Shown here: positions 40,111 to 52,887 of the stretch, piece by piece
Layout of the letters: each line of letters begins with the position of its first letter
Numbering within the stretch: the first letter of the stretch is position 1
Source: Aphidius gifuensis
Taxonomy: Eukaryota; Arthropoda; Insecta; Hymenoptera; Braconidae
Assembly (NCBI RefSeq): GCF_014905175.1
Contig: NC_057790.1
Coordinates: 25,446,469-25,510,468, forward strand
Direction of reading: 5' to 3'
DNA: 64,000 nt
Program-made: the position numbers and the translations under genes
Notes under the pieces: generated by a model
Seen by the model: the letters and a program-made list of their open reading frames with translations, nothing else
The model's database searches: none
Told to the model about the DNA's origin: nothing

Positions 40111-40783
40111 GATCTTGTGTCTTTGGCTGAAAAAAAAATTTTTTTTTTCATTTATTTTTTTTTTTTCAAGGATTTCCATATCCCTTATTTATTTATAAAA
40201 TCTTTCTTATGAATTTCATTATTTCTTTAGCTCAATTTTTATTTCCCATCGAAAGGAAAAATAAATACAATTTCTTTTGTCGCTGTAATTTTGAATTTAA
40301 ATATATTTTTCAATCTATTATCATGATAACAATTTTAAATAATCACTTTTTTAAATTGCACAAAAACAACTGTGCTTTTTTTTATACTTCAAACATAATT
40401 TTTAATTATTTGTATTATAAATAATTTTATTGTGCCTATTATCCTATTGCCTAGTTAAACTCAATAGCTAAATTATAAATGAAAATTTTCTACTAACGCT
40501 AACGGCAATAATTCATAAAATGATTGGCAAAAAAAAAAAAACGTTATTATCATTTTTAAATGCTACAATTATAACGACTTAAAGTTTAAATAATTTTACG
40601 TGAAATATAATTTAATTAATAATTTAAAAAACAGTTAGTAATAATAAAAAAAATATAAAAAGCTGTAAGTATATATTATTTTTTGATTGCGTAAAAATAA
40701 TTTCATGTAAATAGTTTTTTTCAAAAATAAAAACACAATAGAATATTTAGATATAAACAATAGACAGCCAAAATATGTTAAAC

Positions 40784-41022
40784 CTATGTATAAATTTGAA
40801 GCAAACTATAGCCAACCCTGGATGATGAAGTCCACAATTGTTGGAGCCTGGAGGTCAAATACTCAAAGGTCGAAAGAATCATTTGTGGCATGTCATGTGT
40901 CAAATCTTTCATTTGAATCTTTAGATCCGCTAGATTCTCCTTTGAATAAAAATCCTCAAAGCATTGAAAATAAACATATACTGAATTTATCATCGATGAG
41001 ATTAAAGAGACGATACTTTTGA
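40784..41022. pseudogene. Coding-like relic, strand uncertain
   Basis: About 240 bp has mixed codon composition and is open on both strands: plus as MYKFEANYSQPWMMKSTIVG onward, minus as a frame containing DLKIQMKDLTHDMPQMILST. It has no usable flanking splice sites and no family I recognise. It may be a decayed transposon or retrocopy fragment. Confidence 0.25.
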
Positions 41023-42321
41023 GTAAGGCTTGCAGCGATCAACGGTAAATTTTCATAATAACGTACAAGATGTTATGTGCAAATATAGGTGTAACCAGCT
41101 GGTAAAAGTTTATTATATTTCCAAATCATTATGCCACTCCAAACACGTTATTTTACAAAAATATATTTTACTCACGCACGCGTGAATAAATTATTTTTTA
41201 AATTGAAAAAACCATTTGTAAATCTAAGCGTCGTTGAAGTTGATTTAAAAAAAAAAAATCATCAAGCTTGGAAATTCGCTTGGTTGGCCATCTATCGTCT
41301 TGGTTTGTATGATTTATTTTTTGCGGATGATATGCTTCCATCTGCAAGATGAATTGCAAACACGTAAATGCTTATCCTCACTTTGTGAATATTTTTTAAT
41401 ACCTTCAGTTGGATAAAATATTTCAAATATATATAATTTTATAGATGTAAAAAAAAATATTTATAGTAGAAATAAAAAAAATTTAATCATTAAAATGAGC
41501 AGGGATTATTTTAGACATTGCAATTTGACTATTTTATCATCAGATGATGAAAAAGTTAACAAACTTTATTGGAGCTTTTTCAGATAAAAAGCTCAATAGA
41601 AAAAATAATATACTTTTTCAATTTTTATTTTATGTTTATTTTATGTGTCTCATGTTGTCTACCAGTTTCCCAACAAAATTCTAAAACTATAATTCAAGCC
41701 AACAAATATTTACAGGCTTAGAAAATTCCCTACAAGTTTAAAATTAATTTATAAGCTCAAAAAGCTTACATACAAGTTACAAGTTTATAGTAAATATTTC
41801 AAGCCCAAAAAAAATTTATAAATTTGATTCCGGGTTGTAATTTTTATTACACCATTAGAATTTTATTTAATGTATTTTATTTTGTTGCTGTATTATTGGT
41901 TCTTTACTGCCAAGCTCATCCAATTTTTCTCTAAACAAATAGATAAATAAAATTAAAAAATATCTCTGGCTTTTCCGGAAGCTATAATTATACAAACAAG
42001 ATTGCATTTGTCTCAAATAAAAAAAACAGCCAAGTGTTCATGGGAGTATATTTACCATGAATTGTATGTCAACACTTTTGATAGTATACATAGAACAATA
42101 AAAAAAGCATGATGATGATGATGGACAAATTGATTTGTGTTAAGCATTATTGGTACAGAGCTTGGGAAGACAATAAATTATTGAGACACATAGATTACAG
42201 TCATGTTGAAATTGAATCTTGCGGGATTTAAAAGCATCACCAAATTATTTTTGATACTATTTTACAAGAATAAGGATACGCTTGCGCAAAATATAAAAGC
42301 TCGTATCCTTCTTCCAAAGGC

Positions 42322-42361
42322 TATATAAATACCGACACTTGTTGAACAATTGTCATACCTT
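42322..42361 (+). promoter_or_regulatory. TATA plus initiator core promoter, probably of Hdc
   Basis: TATATAAAT at 42322-42330 is followed by TCATACC, a full match to the YYANWYY initiator, with A+1 at 42355; TATAAAT at 42324 is then at -31, the normal spacing. A GC-richer transcribed stretch without any ATG follows and ends at a splice donor at 42451. The next recognised plus-strand acceptor leading to a coding exon is that of Hdc at 44427. Confidence 0.6.
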
Positions 42362-42450
42362 CACAACACCGTAGGTATCGTTCACATCCATCAACCGTCC
42401 AACAATTTTCAACGTCCGATCGGTTCGATCAAATTTGTTGATCAATCAAG
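42355..42450 (+). other. Hdc: Probable 5' untranslated leader exon of Hdc
   Basis: The 96-nt segment from the predicted start site to AATCAAG|GTTAGT contains no ATG, as expected for a leader, and is GC-richer than its flanks. Splicing to the acceptor TTGCAG at 44427 would remove an intron of about 1.98 kb and place five more leader bases before the Hdc ATG. A second possible leader exon with a donor at 42720 (ATAGATAG|GTAAAA) or 44173 (GTGCTAG|GTAAAT) cannot be excluded. Confidence 0.5.
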
Positions 42451-42720
42451 GTTAGTAAAATCAAAATATATTTATAAAAATCAAATTTTATTTTATATCT
42501 TTTATTTAAAAATACAAATATACATTACAAGTGATTTTTTAAATATAATTTTTAACATAAAAAAAGATCTATCAAGTAGAAAAATATCACGCATACTTTT
42601 CATTCTGAAAGCCGTCAAAGGGAAATGAGAAAAGTCGGATGTAGACAGACCGGACGTTTGAGCTTTTAATAATATCGACTGTCTTTTGCGTTTGAGTACC
42701 GATTGAATCTCATAGATAGG

Positions 42721-44427
42721 TAAAAAATATTTAAAAAAAAACGTGTGAAAATTTTTTTCTTGGTATGGAAAAGTGTATTTTAAATTTAAAAAAAAAAATT
42801 AATTTAAACAGCTTGTCAGTTACTCTTACGAAAATAACTTTTAAAATTTTATCAATGGAGAATAAAGTTAGCTAGTTTGTGGAATTAAATATATTACAAA
42901 TTATTTTGTCTAGTGGTTTATTGAGATTTACACCCAAGACCCAACTATGTAGGTGTAATTAATTGTGGCTTTTCCAAGTTGCTAATTATCACGTAAGTCA
43001 GTCGAGTGAATTTCCATGTTTGTCAAATTTAATTAACAAACTAATAGTATACATAATGCATTGTTATTTAATTCATAAAAATTTCAAAGTAATTAAAAAC
43101 TTAATTTAGTGATTTAAAAATTATTTGCATTTCCTTGAATAATCAAAAATCTGATCAATGAAAAATCTGTTAAATTAAATCGCATATATTTATTAAGCTT
43201 ATTTAAACTTTTGGGTCTTCCTCGTAATTCTTTGGTAAAATTTTTTTTTTTTTGTTTAAAAAAAAAGCCCTTGGCAGCGAGAAAAAAAAATAAATAAAAA
43301 ATCAATAACAGTGACACATATGACCGTCAATAAATTATGACGTTTGATCCCTATCACACTTTGATCTCTTTGAAAATATAAAAAAATTAGTCTCACAATA
43401 TTTTTGAAGTCTCAAAAGTTTTTAATAAATTTATCTAAATAAAAAAAATATAGCTGAAAAAGAGAGGTAAATAATATTTCCTTCAAATTAATTTTAAATT
43501 GTTATCAAAAAATTCAAGTAATAAATTAAAAAATAATATTTTTTTCGTTGAAATTTTATAGGTAAATTAGAGATGCAGTAATATCCTGAATTTTTTTTAT
43601 ATTAAATTAGTTGAAAAATAGATTTTTATGTAATAGAAAAGTTGGATTTTGATGACCGCAGTTGAATAATCCATCTTATGTTTGTTAAAATAGATAAAAA
43701 TAAATTGGGTATTTGAAATTTATAGAATACGCATGGGATAGGATAAACAAAAATTTATAAAAAAAAATAAAAAATTAGGTCGTTGTTTGGCTTGTGACAG
43801 TAGTCTAATAAGCTTGTAACAAGTATGATGAGGATGGATCAATGCATGAAACCATAGAAATTAAATTTCTACTCTGCAACGCGCCAACGTCAATTTTTTT
43901 TTTCTATTTCTCTAACATTTATAAAAGTATTTTCGATGCATCCATTCACTTGTACGCAGCTGTCATTACGATATCGCTATTTTTAATTTGATATTTGCTG
44001 TTCATTGTCACGATCTTGGCCTTCAATAGGATTCTAAAATTTTAATTTATACATTGTTCAGTCAAATTAATTTCGAACGCGGTATAAACCGCGACAAGAA
44101 TATTAACACATGCGTGTAAAACGGTTTCATCGAAATTTCGAAATTTGGGTACTGTGATATTATTTGTGCTAGGTAAATATTTATCAAACAAACAATTTAA
44201 AAACGACAAATAAAATGTTTAATTAAATTTAAATTATTTTTTTATTTAATTATTTAAATTAATTTTTTTTTTATTCAGTTTTTTAATTACTACTTTGAAA
44301 GATATTTTATTTTGCTTCAATTGTCTTACTATACTATTTCGTTTGGAAGTATAAAATTATTTTAAATTTACACAGTTGTAAAATATATTTTTTTATATTC
44401 TGATAAATCTTTATTTTTGTGTTGCAG
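42721..44427. other. Probable first intron and regulatory DNA of Hdc
   Basis: No coding exon. A GC-richer stretch at 43890-44172 ends at a donor-like GTGCTAG|GTAAAT and contains a TCAGTC initiator-like site (A at 44060) and the perfect hairpin CGCGGT-ATAA-ACCGCG at 44078-44093. It could be an alternative first exon of Hdc. Confidence 0.4.
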
Positions 44428-44432
44428 TTAAC

Positions 44433-47400
44433 ATGAATCTCGAAGAGTACCGGAAACATGGTAAGTTGTTTTTTCAAAATTGCCATAAAAAACCAATGTG
44501 TAAAATTTTCTACATTGACAAAAAATAGATAAACTTTTATATCCTAAAAAAAAAACAATTGTATATAAAATTCAATTTAAATTGTAAAAACAGGTATAGC
44601 AAATTGTCAATTCAATAATACAGTCATAAATAAGAATTCGAAACAATTTCGAATTGGCTTAAGAGAATTTTATGACAGGATAAACAGTTGTAGTTTTATA
44701 CTCGCCTTTTATTTAAAACAATATCTGTCAATTTACTCGGTCAATTCAAATAATAATAAACAAAAAAAAAAGCAAATAAAATTCTTATTTGTTTTTCCTC
44801 CGACTAAATGTTACTCCATAAAAATGTGATGAGAATTTCATTGATTTTTTTGGATAAACACCAATCAGATGAAAACAATGATTTAAAATAAATTATTTTG
44901 TTTCAACAAGTGTACATAGTGTTTTGTAATTTAAAAAATAATTTAAAGATGTTATTTATTTATCAGTTAATGATTATTTTAATTGTATTAATTGTTTAGG
45001 AAAAGAAATGGTGGATTATATTGCGGATTATCTTGAAACAATACGTACAAGACGTGTTTATCCATCGGTATCACCTGGTTATTTGAGAACAATGCTACCA
45101 ATCGCAGCTCCAGTTGATGGTGAACCATGGGAAAATATATTTAATGATATTGAAAAATGCATAATGCCTGGTGTTACACACTGGCAAAGTCCTCATATGC
45201 ATGCATATTTTCCTGCATTAAATTCACCAGCTAGTTTATTAGCTGACATGTTGGCTGATGCTATTAATTGTCTTGGATTTACTTGGGTAAATAAATTTTT
45301 AGCTATAAAAATAATTTGATTAAATGATTGAATGATTAATTAATTTTTTTGTTTGTAAAGGCATCAAGCCCAGCATGTACAGAATTAGAAACAATTGTTA
45401 TGAATTGGTTGGGTAAAATGATTGGTTTACCAGATGATTTTTTACATCGTCCAAATGGTTTTGGTGGTGGTGTCATTCAAACAACAGCTAGTGAAGCAAC
45501 TCTTGTTTGTTTATTAGCTGCTAGAACAAGAGCTATTAGAGACATACAAGAAAATGAACCTGATCAATCACAAGTTGAAATTAATTCACGACTAGTTGCT
45601 TATTGTTCAGATCAGGTAAATTAAAATTTAACAGCTTTATTTTCATTTATAATATTTTGATCAATTGAAATTTATTAAAGGCACATTCAAGTGTTGAAAA
45701 AGCAGGACTTATTGGTCTAGTTCAGATGAGATATGTTGAATCTGATGAAAATTTAAGCATGAGAGGAAATAAGCTACATGAGGCTTTGCTTCGTGATAGA
45801 GAAGCTGGACTTACTCCTTTTTTTGTAAGTAAATTTATAATAAATAAATAAATATATTTTTTAAATTTAATTTATTTCAAGAATCTGGTATTTATTTATA
45901 ACAATAAAATAGTTTTAAAAATAGAATATAAATAACATGACAAGTAAATAAAATTATTTCAAATTTGCAGTCAAGTAATTGGCGATAAAAAAAAACATTG
46001 TGGATTTTTTTTTAGATAGAAAATCTTCTTACTGATATTGCTCATTAGTTTTATTTTATAAATCTTTTTTAAATTGAAATTATTATTTTACAAAGAAGTT
46101 TTACTTACGACTGTCATCAATCATAGATCCTTTTTTTTTTTTTAATTATTTTTATTTATAATTCTTTTACAATCTAAAGCTTTTTTTAAGAAAATTAACA
46201 TTTTCAGGTTTGTGCGACACTTGGAACAACTGGTGCTTGTTCATTTGACAACCTTGAAGAAATTGGTCCAATTTGTGAGTTTAATTTCTCAATAATTTAC
46301 AAACAAAAATATTAAAATAATATCTCAAAGGATAAATATCATTATTGATTATTTGAAAAAATATTTTAAAATTTATATTTCATTTAAAAAAGAAACCCTG
46401 CAATGTGTAAGAAACCGTGGTTATCATGACCTTCTACTTGATTATTTTTTTAAAGCTTAATTGAGCTTTTTACCAAGCTTTTTATTGAACAATAAATTGC
46501 TAGTAATAATAATTTATTGTTCAATAAAATCCCCTGCCAGAAATATTCAAACTCCCATCAACTTACTCACTTTTTTTTATATAAAATTTTACATTTAAAT
46601 TAATGCTTATATTAATAATGATATTTAAATATTTTTCAGGTGAACGTAATGGTTTGTGGTTACATATTGATGCAGCATACGCTGGTAGTGCTTTTGTATG
46701 TCCTGAATTTCAAGGCTGGCTTCGTGGTATTGAGTGTGCTGATTCAATTGCATTTAATCCAAGCAAATGGTTGATGGTACATTTCGATTGTACAGCAATG
46801 TGGTAAGAACTTTTTGATAATGATATAACATCCGTCTTTTATTTTATTTTTTTTTTTATTTTGTTATTATTTTCGATCTTTTGATTTTTTTTTATTATAA
46901 CGGAGATTGAGACCGCAAATGCCGAATTGAACGGATGCGGAAGGTACCGTTATTCTCCTTCTTTACTTTTAATTTATTATTTCTTTTTATTCTTGATAAA
47001 TTCAAGGCATTATGTAACATTTTTTTTTTTTTAACCGGATATTAAATTTTTGCTTCATTTTATAGGGTAAAAAGTAGCCAGGCACTTCACAGAACTTTTA
47101 ATGTTGATCCCCTTTATCTAAAGCATGAAAATTCAGGTAATATATTTTTTTTCTATAAATAAAATACAAAATTTCAATGTAAATTTATCATACGCAGGTC
47201 TTGCTATTGATTATATGGTGAGTTTTAATTTATTTCTATAATTTCGCAATTAAAAATCATTTAAAAATTTGTGCTAATATATTTTTCGTTATTAACAATG
47301 AGATAGTAAAGTAATTTTTAAAATTTTTTATTCAAGCATTGGCAAATTCCACTGTCGAAAAGATTTCGGGCTCTCAAATTGTGGTTCGTCATTAGAAATT

Positions 47401-48456
47401 ATGGAGTAACTGGCTTGCAGAAACATATACGTGAAGTAAAGCAATTATTAATTTTTGATATTATCTAAAATTATTGTAAATAAATAAATGTATATTTTTC
47501 GTTGTCAGGGTGTTCGATTAGCTCAAAAATTTGAAGCTTTAGTACTTGGTGATTCGAGATTCGAAATTCCAGCAGCTCGACATCTTGGTATGGTGGTATT
47601 TCGTCTTCGTGGTGATAATTCATTGACGGAAAAATTGCTAAAAAAAATGAACACACGAGGAAGAGTTCACTGTGTTCCAGCAGCATTACATGAAAAATAT
47701 GTCATTAGATTTACCGTTACATCAACCAAGTAATGAATTTCTCTCAGTGTATAAATTAAAATTTCTAAATTGTTTATTAAAATTCATGTAATAATAATTG
47801 ACAGCACAACAAATGATGATATTCTTCGTGATTGGGCAGAAATTAAAAGTACAGCATCTGAAATACTTTATGCAACAAGTGGTGGTTCACCAGTTAGAGC
47901 AAAAGTATCATTAGCTGAAACACGTCAAAAAAATGAAAATTTTGGCTCAAGTTTATTACTAGCTAATTCACCAATGTCACCAAAAATTGTCAACGGAAGT
48001 TTTGCTGCAATTTATGATACAGCTGATGTATTCAACGACTGTATGAAAACATTTGGTCAATTACGTTTACATCCAAGTGATAGTCCAGGTTAGTTAAATT
48101 ATTCAACACAAAATTTGGATTAATTATAAAATTAATGTTATATTTCAGCTATGAGACGACGTATACGAGGAATTTTAATGTCTGGAAAACAATTTTCACT
48201 TGATTCACGAATGGATTTAGTTCAAGTTTGTATTATAAATTTAAAATTTATCATATTTTTTTGTATTTATTATGATAATTTTAATCAGGGCTATGCATCT
48301 TGTGGTCGTCCTTTATCTGAGCCAGGAAATAATTTACCATTAATGAAAGAAGATGACGATGGAAGTAGTAAAAATCAATCAAATATCAGCATTGATAAAA
48401 CCTGTTCAACAATTGGTAAGAAAGTTTCAATACGTGCCACTGAAATCTCCGAGTAA
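44433..48456 (+). CDS. Hdc: Histidine decarboxylase (PLP-dependent, group II)
   Basis: Converts histidine to histamine, the transmitter of insect photoreceptors and mechanosensory cells. Thirteen coding exons join in frame: 44433-44460, 45000-45286, 45361-45615, 45681-45824, 46208-46274, 46640-46802, 47066-47136, 47198-47217, 47337-47435, 47509-47729, 47805-48088, 48149-48225, 48289-48456, giving 627 aa. The start MNLEEYRKHGKEMVDYIADY and the block MPGVTHWQSPHMHAYFPAL are family signatures. His192 (in DQAHSS), Asp271 (HIDAAYAGS) and the PLP-binding Lys303 (NPSKWLMVHF) sit at the positions usual for animal aromatic-amino-acid decarboxylases, so the enzyme looks active. The YMHWQIPLS segment and the extra C-terminal part (SGGSPVRAK, RRRIRGILMSGKQFS) favour HDC over dopa or tyrosine decarboxylase. 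Exon 8 is only 20 nt. All introns are GT-AG. The start is the first ATG after the acceptor at 44427. Confidence 0.93.
46480..46529. repeat. Perfect 19-bp hairpin in Hdc intron 5
   Basis: TTTTATTGAACAATAAATT at 46480-46498 is followed, after a 12-nt loop, by its exact reverse complement at 46511-46529. A 19-bp perfect stem is long even in A+T-rich DNA. It could be a miniature mobile element, a small-RNA precursor or a structured intronic element. Confidence 0.65.
48226..48288 (+). other. 63-nt Hdc intron without in-frame stop
   Basis: The intron between coding exons 12 and 13 has normal GT-AG ends (CAA|GTTTGT and AATCAG|GGC), but its length is a multiple of three and it has no stop in frame. 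Retention would insert 21 hydrophobic residues (rich in Ile and Phe) and keep the frame. Confidence 0.5.
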
Positions 48457-48568
48457 TGATGTTGAAATTATTCCAACAACCTTGGACATCCACATATCCT
48501 AGATATTTATTTTCTTTTTTTTTTTTCTATCGTATTTACAACGTAATTATATATAGTTATATATGCTA

Positions 48569-48586
48569 AATAAAATTCAAAATAAA
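48569..48586 (+). terminator. Poly(A) signals for the short Hdc transcript
   Basis: Two AATAAA hexamers at 48569-48574 and 48581-48586 lie 110-130 nt after the stop at 48456 and before the alternative last exon at 48701. Confidence 0.5.
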
Positions 48587-48700
48587 ATATAGATGTTGAT
48601 TTAAATTAATATAAAAAAAACACCTGTTAAAGTTGATAAGTAGTGTCAAAAGTAGACAAATGTTTAATTTAATTATAAAAATAATTGACAAATAATTCAG

Positions 48701-48945
48701 GCAAACTTTGTAATGATATGGAATTGTCAAGTTCAGACTCAGATAAATCAATTAATAAGAAATCATTGATCAACAAGGATTGCATTACAATTAATGATGG
48801 GCTAAATGGAATGAATAATAATCGTGGATATTTTATGGACAATGGAATGCCAAAAAGTGAAACAATTGGTGGAATAAGTAACATTTCAAATATTCACATT
48901 ACAACAATGTCATATACAGATAAAAAAAATTCAAAAAAACAATGA
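48701..48945 (+). CDS. Hdc: Alternative last exon of Hdc
   Basis: Within exon 13 the codons for STIG are followed by a near-consensus donor, AATTG|GTAAGAAAG, at 48416. A good acceptor (AATAATTCAG) ends at 48700. Joining them keeps the frame and replaces the last 13 residues (KKVSIRATEISE region) with 82 others starting GKLCNDMELSSSDSDKS and ending in a Lys/Ser-rich tail, for a total of 695 aa. The new tail is Ser/Asn/Asp-rich and probably disordered. An AATAAA at 49046 can serve this form. The two ends are therefore alternative terminal exons; which is used cannot be told from sequence. Confidence 0.6.
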
Positions 48946-51900
48946 AAAAAAGCAATAGAAATTTAAAAAAAAACCAAAAAAATTTATTTGGAAATTAATT
49001 AATATAATTGTAAAAAAAAAAAAAAATTTAATCATAGAAAAAATCAATAAAAAAATTAAACAAATCCAAAAAATTAAATGTTTTTTAATGTAGCTTGTTA
49101 ATGAGGATTAAATTAAGTGTAAATTTGTATTTTTTTTTTAATTATTTATTATTTTTCTTGTTGATTTTTAAATGTTATTTTTCAATTTATTTTGTACATA
49201 ATATTTTTTCAATTTGAGACATAGCTATAACAACAATTATGATATGACATGACAGGGCACAGAAATGTTTTTATTTTTTATTTTTTATCTTCCTCTGTTG
49301 GAAAACTATTATTTATATTCTTATTATTTTTATATACTTTCTTAAATTACTAATGATATTGTTTTCCATGATAATGTACTTCAATACTCCCCACACGACC
49401 ATGAGCATTTTTTTTTTTTTCATTTAGATAAACACAATGAAAAACTGTGATATTTCATTTTAAAGATGATTACAAATTCAATCAACATTCCAACTAAAAA
49501 AATTATAATATTTTTTTTGTTTCTTTAATCTAGATCTCAATTAACAGTCTTCATTGATCATAACAACTTTAAAACAATTTATTTCGATTTTCGCTTGATT
49601 ATGATTACTAATTTTTACGCTCTCAATTTATTTATCTGTACAATTAATTTATTATATATATTTTTAATTATCATAACTAAATAATTAAAGCTCGTAATAA
49701 TAATAACTGTTATTGTTAACAGAAATATTGTAGAAATAATTATTTTTAATTAATTTTAATTTATCTAACATTGTTTTTCTTTTTAAAACAAGAGCAATAT
49801 GTCTAGAAATTTTTAATGATTTACAATTTTTCACAAAGATATTTTTTCTTTTACAATTTCGTTTTACAAGAGCATTTTTTTCGTCAAATTTAAACGGCAG
49901 TTTCTATCGAGCAGGACAATATATACGGTGTAAACCGTTGATAAAAAAAAAAATACATATTTAAATAATTTTTATGATCAATTTTGCACAATTAATTATT
50001 ATTTTTTAAATGAAGCAGCAAGTACATTAACTGCTTTGACATGTAATAATTATAATGCAGTCTAAAAATTAATAAAAGTGCTGCTTCCAACATACGCGAC
50101 ACTCAATTTTTGGATGCAACACATATTATATACGGTATACATTGAGATCAACAAAATAATAATAAAAATTAAATAATTAAATAATAAACATTTTATAACA
50201 ATATTTAAATAGAATATTAAAAAAATTAATCGTTAATTTTTTTTATGGATATATAAAACTTATAACCCAATTAAATGTATCACGATTTTTTTTTTTTTTT
50301 ATAATTTTATTTTCTTTTAATTAATCAATGATTACTTGTAACCTCACACATGGCACGTGGATTTAATTCGACTGCGAGGCCAAACATTTAATAAAAATAA
50401 CAAAATTTATATATTTATGAATTTATCATTTTAAAAAAAATCACGCGTTCATATTAAGGCACTTAAATCACGCGCGAAAAAAAAATTTAAATACTTAAAT
50501 TAATTACTTACTTAATAAAAATAAGAAAAACAATTTTTTTTTTTTTTTTTTTAAACAATTATAAATACTGACCAATATAAAAAATAAAATTTTATAATTT
50601 TTATATAATTAAATTAAATACAACAGCCATTTTCTTTTTTTTTTTAAAAAAAAATTACTGCCTGATAAATTTATCGAAATTATTTTTAACTTAAATATTA
50701 ATTTTAACCAACAATAGTAATCAATTTAAAAAATTAATAATAATATTAAATATAAAATAAAATAATAATTATATTTTTTTAAAATAACTGAATGGCCTCG
50801 CAGACGCGAGTGCGAAAATGAACAAATGACGCAACACGAGCCGCATGGCTTGCCAAAAAAACCTCGCGATTTCTATTGTATTTTAGAAACGCCAAGTTCA
50901 TTTGGCAAAAGGCTTTTTTTAATATAGCCTTTCTGTGAGGACATGCGCGTTCAACTCTAGACTTATGTTTTTTCACATTATTTTTGTTTATTTTTGTTTA
51001 TATTTTTTTATAATTATTATAATAATTTTCTTGTCATTTTTTTGTGTTATTGAATTAAATGAAAAACTAGTCATGAGTTGAAGGCACATTTAGTGCTTTT
51101 TTTTTTTTTTTTTGTCCTGTTTGATACCATCAATATTTCATTGGGTTGGAAAGTGGATTATTACCACTCGTTCAAAAAGAAATAAAATTACTTGTTATTT
51201 AATATTAACCGTGATAAAATTTAAAAAATTTAATTAACAATTTTGGATATTATAATTTTATATACTTGTGTAATTTAAAAATTTTATTAATTGGATTTTT
51301 AGTTTTTTAATTTTAGTTGTAATTGAAAATATTTGAGAGATATAATGTGTATTTTTTTTAATTAATTTTTTCATGGGTTTATTTTTGAACGAGCAGCTTT
51401 AGACTTTGGAAGATCTCTAATATTTGAAATAACAAACCATATCAAAATAAAAAAATTATATTTAAATGATAATAATAATAGCATGCGTTGCATGCAAAGT
51501 GTCGGTGCTTAATTTAAAATCCAAAGTCAAAAAAAAAATAAAGAAAAAAGTAAAAACCAAAAAGGAACGTTAAAAAATATTTTTCATTTTTTTTCAAATT
51601 AAAATTCTATCAAATTTTATAGCTCATGAACTTTCACAAATTTGCGTTTCACTTGGTGTGTCGAAGTTCAGCTTAAATAAATTTTTTTTCCACAAATAAA
51701 AATTAATTACAAAAATAAAAATTACAATGTGATTATTTTTTTTTAAAGAAAAAAAAAACCTTGAAGAAATAAATAATATAGTTTTTCAAAAAAAAATTTA
51801 CAGGTTTAAGGAAGCATGATTAAATCACGCAATAGGATAGATAATTTTCTAAAATAAAAATAATAAGCACACAAAAAAAAAATTAAAATAAATGAAAATA

Positions 51901-52887
51901 AATAAGCGACTAAGAATAAACCCCAAAATCGAAACAAAAAAAAATTAGAAAAAACACTTTTCACTTCTAATGATTTCATTCTACTCACATAACAATTTTT
52001 TTATCTAATTAATTGACTATCTACATTAATTAAAAATTATGAATACAACCAATTGAAAGCATCAATCAATTAATTATAATTAAATTGGCCAAATTTTGTC
52101 ATTTTTTTTTTCGATAAAAAAATAAATAACTACTAATAAATACACTATTTAAATTTTCAATAAATAAATAATTAAAATTTTTCTAATAAAAAAATTTTAC
52201 AATAAATTGAGTGCTTTCCATTGGTAATTTACGTGAAAAGACAACTATTAAACTATTGTTTAGTGGGCATGCCAATTAACACGCCGTGTAAAATACGCGT
52301 CTAAAGCGTTTCTAGTGTAATTAATTTTGTCCTCTCGTTTATAATATTTTATGGATTGGAAATATAACATTGATGGTAGATAATGAGAGAGCCTTTTTTT
52401 TAAATTAATAATATTAAAAATAAATTATCAAAGTGAACACACATTGTTTTTATTTAAATTGCACCATTTTAATTATTTTTAAAAAATTGTTTTTTTTTTT
52501 TCATTTTTAAATTACTTTTCTAATAATTTATTAATTTTTTTATGTAAAATATGAATTATATTTATATATATTTATTTATTTGTATTCCAATTTAAAAAAT
52601 TTAATATTGTCAAGCCTTATTAATCCCATCAATAATTGATCCCACCATAAATAAAATTATTTTAAAATTATTTTGAAAATATATAAAAAAATGTGTTTTA
52701 CATGATAATAATATTATAATTATATATATAAATATTTACATGAAAAAAAAAATAATAATAATAAAAAATATATAAAAAATAATGTGTGTTGACTTTAGAT
52801 TGATATTCTACCATCAATTATTGGGAAATTTATTAAGTAAGGAGAAAAAGAAAGACAAATATTAGATTAGTGATATTATGGTGATAA
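48946..52887. other. Intergenic DNA between Hdc and qvr
   Basis: No gene supported. It includes the Hdc distal 3' UTR (AATAAA at 49046-49051) and a GC-richer block at about 50780-50970. The 10-mer CTGCGAGGCC at 50372-50381 is repeated inverted as GGCCTCGCAG at 50794-50803. The rest is A/T homopolymer. Minus-strand DNA just left of 52888 will be the qvr 3' UTR. Confidence 0.4.

Larger units (their letters stand above)
37151..42300. other. Intergenic DNA between HR3 and Hdc
   Basis: No gene is supported. GC-richer patches lie at 37430-37560, 38930-39020 and 39850-40110. A coding-like relic is at 40784-41022 and an inverted repeat (GAGCTTTTT/AAAAAGCTC) is near 41573-41595. The remainder is A/T-rich with (GAT)n at about 42108-42123. 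Confidence 0.4.
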
